Shown here: in pieces, positions 58,028 to 64,000 of the stretch
Layout of the letters: each line of letters starts with the position of its first letter
Numbering within the stretch: the first letter of the stretch is position 1
Source: Silene latifolia
Taxonomy: Eukaryota > Streptophyta > Magnoliopsida > Caryophyllales > Caryophyllaceae
DNA: 64,000 nt
Assembly: GCF_048544455.1 (NCBI RefSeq)
Contig: NC_133529.1
Span: forward strand, 58,378,271-58,442,270
Direction: 5' to 3'
The notes under the pieces: model-generated
Told to the model about the DNA's origin: nothing
The model's input: only the letters and a program-made list of their open reading frames with translations
Databases searched by the model: none
Position numbers and translations under genes: made by a program

Positions 58028-59026
58028 CACAACCATGGGAGCAATGCTAGCGCAAACAGTCGACGGCGAAGAACGAGCCATCTACTACATCAGCAAAAAG
58101 TTCATCGAGTATGAGACAAGGTACACCCAACTGGAAAAGACGTGCCTTGCCCTAGTATGGTCAACAAAGAAGCTGCAGCACTACATGCTTAGCTATACGA
58201 TTCACATCTACTCCAAGATGGACTCGGTCAAATACATCTTCGAAAAACCCGTACTAAACGGAAGGCTGTCTAGATGGACACTCATGCTATCCGAATTTGA
58301 TCTCAAGTTCGTACCCCTCAAGGTTATGAAAGGAAGGGCAGTCGCCGATTTCCTAGCAGAAAATCCGGTCAACGAGGATCCAACGACCGACACATGGTCA
58401 CTTCCTGACGAAGACATCATTTGCGCCGACTCCGACGCATGGGACCTATACTTCAATGGTGCATCAAATATGAGAGGCTTCGGGGTGGGAATCCTTCTAA
58501 TATCACCAGAGGGAGAACATGTTCCAATCTCAGTCAAGCTAGACTTTGCCGTCACCAACAATGCCGCCGAATATGAGACATGCCTCATCGGCCTACAAGC
58601 AGCCATAACACTTGGCATCAAGAGACTGAGGGCCCATGGCGATTCCTCGCTCATCATCAATCAGGTGTCCGGATCATGGAAATCCGAAGTGACAGCTTAG
58701 CTCCCTACCGAGCAAAAATTAATCAAAAGGCCGAGTTCTTCGACCAAGTCGACTACTTCCACTTGCCACGAGAGGAAAATCAATTTGCTGATGCCCTGGC
58801 AAAACTTGCCGCGCTCGTCAACATACATGACGACATGACATCGATGCCCCTATATGTCGAGAGAAGGAGCGAGCCAGCCCACATCTGTACCATCATCGAC
58901 GACGAGAAAAACCATGATGAACCTTGGTACCAAGCCATCCTCAACTACAAACCAAAAACGAATTCCCTCCTAACTCTGATCCGAGAGGACAAAGAGCCAT
59001 TCGTTTACTTGCATCACAATTCGTAA
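58008..59026 (+). pseudogene. RNase H domains of element D
   Basis: First RNase H/connection: YLTVTNTTMGAMLAQTV, YETRYTQLEKTCLALVWSTK. Second, Tat-type RNase H: LYFNGASNMRGFGVGILLIS with asparagine where the catalytic aspartate is expected, then TNNAAEYETCLIGLQAA and HGDSSLIINQVSG. The frame breaks near 58690 and continues in another frame to about 59026 with HLPREENQFADALAKLAALV. The mutated first aspartate makes this domain inactive as it stands. Confidence 0.85.
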
Positions 59027-59106
59027 TAAACCAAGAATAATTATACAAAAGAACACCCCAAGGGATTCTCCTCCTTTGCATTGACCATCACAAAGCCAAA
59101 AAAGTC

Positions 59107-60170
59107 ATGGGAGAGGTCCACGGCGGAGAATGCGGCCCTCACATGAGCGCAATGACGCTGAGCCGAAAAATCATGCGGTTAGGCTACCATTGGACCACCA
59201 TGGAATCCGATTGCCGCAACTACATCAAACATAGCCATAATTGCCAAATCTTCGCCAACATACAACACATACCACCATCCCTTTTATACATCATGACATC
59301 ACCCTGGCCTTTTCGACCTGAGGCATCGACATCATCGGGAAAGTCAACCCGATAGGCATCAAAGGGCACTGTTTCGTCCTCGTCACCATCGACTACTTCA
59401 CCAAATGGGTGGAAGCACGGTCTTATGCAGTCTTGACCGCCAAACAAATGGCCAAGTTCATCCAAGATAACATCATCTGCAAATATGGAGTACCCCATGA
59501 AATCATCAGCGATCAAGGCTCTCACTTCCAGGCGGAAACACAAGCCTTGCTGGACAAATACAACATCAAACGACATCGATCATCCCCCTACCGTCCCCAA
59601 ACCAAAAGAGCAGTGGAGGAAGCAAATAAAACTCTTGTCACCATCATCAAGAAAATGAAAGATAACTACCGTGATTGGCCGAGCAAACTCCCATTCGCTC
59701 TCTGGGGATACCGAACCTCCGTTCGAACACCGACAGGCGCCACGCCCTTCTACCTAACATACGGTATGGAGGCGGTTCAGCCGGTAGTGTTAGAGGTCCC
59801 ATCTTTGCGCATCCTACTGGAAAGTCACGTTCCTGAGGCGGAATGGACCCCTCGAAGGTTCGAACAACTTACGCTTCTAGACGAACGGCGGCTCAACGCC
59901 TTGCACAACGTCCAGTTATACCAACGACATATACAACGGGCATTCAATAAAAAGGTTAAAACCAGGAACGTCAAGGAAGGCGACTTGGTCCTCAAGTCGG
60001 TTCGAGCACCATTACCCGTCGATCCGAGGAGAAAATTCAAACCCAATTGGGTCGGGCCGTACCTGGTCAAGAAAATACTTTCAGGGGGCGCAGTGAGACT
60101 GAGTGACCTAGACGGGGAGGATTTTACAAACCCGGCCAACCTAGACCAACTCAAGAAATACTACCCTTGA
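59107..60170 (+). pseudogene. Integrase of element D
   Basis: The zinc-binding region HGGECGPHMSAMTLSRKIMR ends HSHNCQ, so one zinc cysteine (CHNC expected) is serine. After a frameshift near 59340-59400 the core continues: YFTKWVEARSYAVLTAKQ, ISDQGSHFQAETQALLDKYN and YRPQTKRAVEEANKTLVTII, with the second Asp and Glu of DDE present. The C-terminal part ends NLDQLKKYYP at 60170. Inactive because of the frameshift and the zinc-site change. Confidence 0.88.
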
Positions 60171-60988
60171 ACCGTAGCAACCAACAACCTCACCCTAGTT
60201 TTACAACTAGCGACCACCTTAACCTTTTCAAGTCAAGTTCCTCAACGCGTTCTGATTTGAAATTGCTTGTTTTAACAAGTCTAAGTTGCGGCACCTTGCC
60301 CGTTTCGAATGCCCTTTGATCTGTCAAAGGCAACATCCATTTGTACTCAAACAAAACCCCTGAACTACGAGCATGGTTTGATTTCACCTTTTCAGGTGGA
60401 TATGTAGACAGTCCTTTCTTACACAAGAGGGATACAACCACAAAACCGAAATAAATTTACAAAACATTTCGAACTACGATCATGGTTTGATTTCACCTCT
60501 TCAGGTGGATACGTAGGCAGTCCTTTCTTACACAAGAAGGATACAACCATCCCCATAAAAAAAACATTCTCTTATGTTTTCCCACATAAAAAACATCACC
60601 CACATCAACTTCAAAAAAAACAAAGGAAAAACATTCCCTTTCCCGCAAAAATACAAAAAAGAAACCTTTCTCCCCTCCTGCAAAATCCCATTTCCCAAGT
60701 GCAATGTTTAGGATAATTCAAGCCGAATTGCCTTTACAAAATGGATGGAAGAAGCAAGCGTTCATAATTTTGACACAAACAATCCTCTTATTTAATTAAT
60801 AATGAGAAAGATTACAAATTCAACAACAAATAAAGCTCGGCAAGTCTACAACTTGTCAAAGCTAAGGTGTCGACTAAGGCACCTCACATAGTAAAACTAG
60901 CACAAAACACACAAGACATAGCTAGTACGACATAATAAAAACTCACAACACTAATACAACATAATAATAAAGTGGGTAATGAAGTTCT
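60171..60988. other. Spacer between pol and accessory gene of D
   Basis: Non-coding, with a two-copy tandem repeat of 109-bp period (60362-60440 and 60471-60549, sharing CATGGTTTGATTTCACC) and A-rich DNA from about 60555 to 60660. Convergent ends of pol and the antisense gene face each other here. Confidence 0.7.
60362..60549 (+). repeat. 109-bp tandem repeat after D pol
   Basis: Two copies, 60362-60440 and 60471-60549, with few differences. Confidence 0.8.
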
Positions 60989-63577
60989 TCATTCTTCCCT
61001 TCTACCCTTGCCTTTTCCCTCGGGGTACATCTTCCCCTTGTTCTTCTTGTTGACTCGCCTAGCATGAACTTCCTCTTCGGAACGGATCGTCAACGGATCT
61101 ACAACGGCGACAGCCTCCGGTCTCTTCCATGACCCCATATTCTGTCCAAAACGAGCCCATACACGGCCCACTACATCTTTGGGACCCGAGCTTCTCCTCT
61201 TTGGTGGCCTCATCACATCCGGGCTTGCTCCATCAACAAAGTTCTCAAAGAAGGCGCGGTTGGCCTTGCCAACCTCTCTATAATTCAAGTCAACCACCTC
61301 ATCCCTACGAGAGTTGGACCTCTCCTTCAAGGTTTGAGCTCTTGACCACTTGACATAAGCGGGAGTCACCCATGTCGTGGCAACGGGGTTTGGTACCTCC
61401 CAAAGCGGCTTAGTGGCCCACCATCTTTCGAAGACCTCCACAAGCTCGAAGTTTCTAAAAACACTCTCTTGGACAAGGGTATCTTGAGCGGGCACTTTTT
61501 GTTGACGCCCCATTTACCTCATGAGCCTCTCGGGATAAATGAAGGAAGCAACCTTCAAACCCACCACCATCAAAGAACAAGGACTAGCAACCGGAGCGGG
61601 CAACCCCGTGAAGGACCTCAAGTGCCACCATGGCACCACCCACCGGATGTGAGGACCACCCTCCTCCACCAATCTCGCGGTCCAATTGGCCTCGCTGGAT
61701 ACAAAACTATCCGACTACAACTTCTTCCTCATAGTAAGGTGACGGAAGGAATAAGAATAAGGATCGGCTGGAGGCTCTACATACCTTAGCCTCTCCAATA
61801 GCCATACTTGGAGGATCTTTGGAGATCCAAACGAGGGAGCTTCTCCACAAGAGCCCTTCTTGTCCAAGGCTTGGATGATCTCGCCAAGCACCAACCATGA
61901 TGGATCCCTACCATGCTGTTGGAGCTAGTGTCCTCCACAGTTAGTGTGATAACGTATATAAATCTCTTATAGGTTCACAAGGGTATACTTAGTATTTTTA
62001 TCAGTTGATTAACGTTTATTAATAACGGTTGGCTTGCTAGAAGTTTGACGTTATTATCATACTGATGGCGGTGATCAACTGGTCCCTAAAAGTCACACCT
62101 AAAGGATGTGTTTGAGAGATGTGATTATATGAAAATATAATCACATTGATGCCTTATATGACTAAACGGTTAGTCCATGTATTTGACTAAAAGGTTAGTC
62201 AATGTGATGATGAGACGGTTATTTAATACAATTAAATAATATTAGCTGAGACGAATTAATTGTTAATTCGTAAATTGAATATAAACTGTTATATTTAATT
62301 AATGTATATAATGTTAGCTTAAACGAATTAAGATGTTAATTCGTAATTAAACGTAAACGGTTATATTTAATAAGCAAATTATAAATATGCGATATTTATA
62401 GTTAATGAATATATTATACGAAATTGTCATAATAAATGATGACAGACCGGTATTAATAAATCGACTACAAACTGTTGTGTGTGGACTTATTAATACGGGA
62501 CAACATAAATGACAATTGAAAAATAATACATATTTTATACATTTAGAGAACAACCAAAAATAAGAAGATTGTCTCCTTATTTTTAGTGGTTGGTGAAACC
62601 GAAAAAGAGGAAGAAAAATATCTTCCCCTTATTCACTCCATTTTGACGGTTTAAAGGGGATAGGAGAGGATTATTTTTCTCATTCCTTTTTGACCTAATT
62701 CTCACATCACAAAAAACCCTAAAATCATTAGAAATTAGGGATCTATTCTAGCAAAGAAGAGAGGCATTTCTCAAAGCATTTTGGGTGCAACGATTAGGAG
62801 AATATCGATCTCGATATTTGTTCTTAGGCCAAATTTCTAGGACCAAAGGTTGATTCTAATCTCCATACTTTTGTTTATGCAAATTCGTTTATGACTAGTT
62901 ATTTCATAATTATAATTTCGTTATAATCCGAATTTCTTGATGAAGTATACCGATATTTCCCACACATGCTCCATTTGCTCAACCACATGTACAAGGGTCA
63001 TACTACCATACCATTTCAGCCCCTCCTTCTTCAAAGCATCAACAAAGAGGTATGCATGGACAAGGCAAAAGGCAAGAGCCCTTCTCCTAGCCACCTCCGA
63101 AACATTGACATCCAACCGGTTTGAGAAAATGTTGATAAGAGCCAACATATCCACTCCATGAGGAGCAAGGAGAAAGTTGACTTGACTTGTTGACAAACCC
63201 AACATCGAACGGAACTTCTCCTTATAACACAACCGAGTTGGATGAAGCACCGGAACACAACCCGGCCACCCACCAATGGGTCCTACTTCTTCGGCAAGAG
63301 GACAAATTTCGCCTTTCGGGAAAACAAAAACATGGTGTTTCGAATCCCAAAACCGAGAGCATGCTTCAAGAAATGAGGATTGCACCTTGACTTGACGAAG
63401 CACCAACAATTGACCAACTTCCATACAAATGAGTTGATACTTCTCGGGAGGTGACAAGTCCCGACACCATTGTCGCAACCTATTCTCAAAAGCATCCATG
63501 AATAATTTTGTGGAAGAAGAAGAAAGGTTTTTTGTAGAGATGTTTTTCGTGTTTCGGATGATGAAACAATGAAGCAC
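60989..63577 (-). pseudogene. Antisense accessory gene of element D, split by a solo LTR
   Basis: Minus-strand reading: 63577 down to 62965, then the solo LTR, then 61916 to 60989. The N-terminal half has RLRQWCRDLSPPEKYQLICM, SFLEACSRFWDSKHHVFVFP and KGEICPLAEEVGPIGGWPG, the pattern of plant DUF7745/mobile-domain-like proteins. The second half has a LERLRYVEPP-type region, then a block ending YPERLMR just before a stop, and a basic C-terminus rich in Lys/Arg/Gly. Besides the LTR it has a TAG near 61717 and a TAA just before 61513 (glutamine codon expected). The function is unknown; the position matches the antisense PF04195-like genes of elements A and B. Confidence 0.7.
61917..62964 (+). 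mobile_element. Solo LTR, copia-like, TSD CATGC
   Basis: Starts TGTTGGAGC, ends TCCCACA, 1048 bp, with perfect target duplication CATGC (61912-61916; 62965-62969). Same family as 28693-29661. It interrupts the accessory gene of element D. Confidence 0.93.
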
Positions 63578-64000
63578 AAACGTCCCTATTTATAACAAAA
63601 CAATCAGCGCGTTTTTCCGAAGAAAGGAGAAGTTGGCTTCTATCGCCAGTTGGCTCGCGCCTCTTTGGGCTATTCCGCAGGATTCCCACCTTGAATTTTC
63701 CCTTTCAAGTTGTGTTTCTTCCTGACACCTCAAACCTCTCGCCGCAGGGCTCACGCCTCTTCGGGCCTATCCAGGATGTTTTGTGTTTTCTCACACTCAC
63801 ATTTCCTTATTTTCGTGTTTTACGAAATCCGACACGGTTTCCATGACGCAGCTTTAAACATACGGGTTTTTCCTATTTTTAGGGGGAAAGGGCTAGTCGC
63901 CCCGATCCGCGACGGATCGTTTCCATGTCAGTCGAAATTCCGAATTTTTTTTAAATTTTTCGCATTTTCCACAAAAACCGAAAATTGATAAATACGACGT
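63578..64000 (-). promoter_or_regulatory. Promoter-like region of D accessory gene
   Basis: On the minus strand a TATA-like GTTATAAATA lies at 63596-63587, ten bases before the first readable codon. Two GGCTCGCGCCTCTT-type motifs are at 63650-63678 and 63747-63772; the same motifs occur in the D LTR. No other gene is seen up to the window end. Confidence 0.5.

Larger units (their letters stand above)
30334..64000 (+). mobile_element. Element D: Ogre/Tat-like Ty3/gypsy, nested host of three insertions
   Basis: The 5' LTR starts TGTAGATACCCAG at 30334 and is split by element E (32363-43485), ending TGTCCACA at 44059. A tRNA-Arg-type primer site follows, then a leader split by C2 (44953-52836). 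Gag-pol runs from 53355 to 60170 and an antisense accessory gene from 63577 to 60989, itself split by a solo LTR. The 3' LTR lies beyond the window. The LTR would be about 2.6 kb without the insertion, in keeping with Ogre/Retand-type elements. D is inserted in element C1. Confidence 0.85.

Overview
The window is plant nuclear DNA made almost entirely of LTR retrotransposons, one nested inside another. It shows Ty3/gypsy polyproteins with plant-type motifs, tRNA primer sites used by plant elements, plant-only accessory genes (PF04195-like, Athila ORF1-like, DUF7745/plant-mobile-domain-like) and one F-box/LRR/FBD pseudogene, a family amplified in dicots. The species cannot be named from the sequence; a large-genome eudicot is likely. 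I see no intact host gene, rRNA, functional tRNA, CRISPR array or prokaryotic feature.

Layout. (1) 1-825: the last 238 bp of a family-D LTR sits inside an inverted copia-like LTR. (2) 826-10754: element A, a Tat-lineage Ty3/gypsy element with gag-pol on the minus strand and a spliced accessory gene on the plus strand; its 3' LTR is not in view and its RT gene carries a 263-bp inverted duplication. (3) 10755-11977: intergenic DNA with a small terminal-inverted-repeat element. (4) 11978-13120 and 23342-23767: the two halves of an F-box/LRR/FBD pseudogene, split by element B (13121-23341). B is a complete Tat element with 545/546-bp LTRs and a near-perfect 5-bp target duplication. (5) 23912-30333: element C1, cut by a solo LTR (28693-29661, TSD GTATT) and then by element D. 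(6) 30334 to the window end: element D, an Ogre/Tat-like giant with a ~2.6-kb LTR. It is interrupted by element E (32363-43485, Athila-like, TSD CAAAC), by element C2 (44953-52836, TSD TCGAA) and by a solo LTR (61917-62964, TSD CATGC). D's own gag-pol lies at 53355-60170 and its antisense accessory gene at 60989-63577.

How the parts relate. The order of insertion is C1, then D into C1, then E, C2 and the solo LTR independently into D. Every gag-pol is broken by stops, frameshifts or deletions, many consistent with C-to-T decay. Most striking are the C elements. They have LTR, primer-site and polypurine-tract features resembling plant chromoviruses, but their only recognisable gene is Athila ORF1-like. 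They carry at least 23 perfect copies of the 12-bp palindrome ACTCGATCGAGT. Element E (ATCCG-type motifs) and element D (GGCTCGCGCCTCTT-type motifs) also carry family-specific short motifs, both in the LTR and just upstream of the accessory gene. In several places a TATA-like box follows. This suggests a recurrent promoter design shared by unrelated LTR elements.
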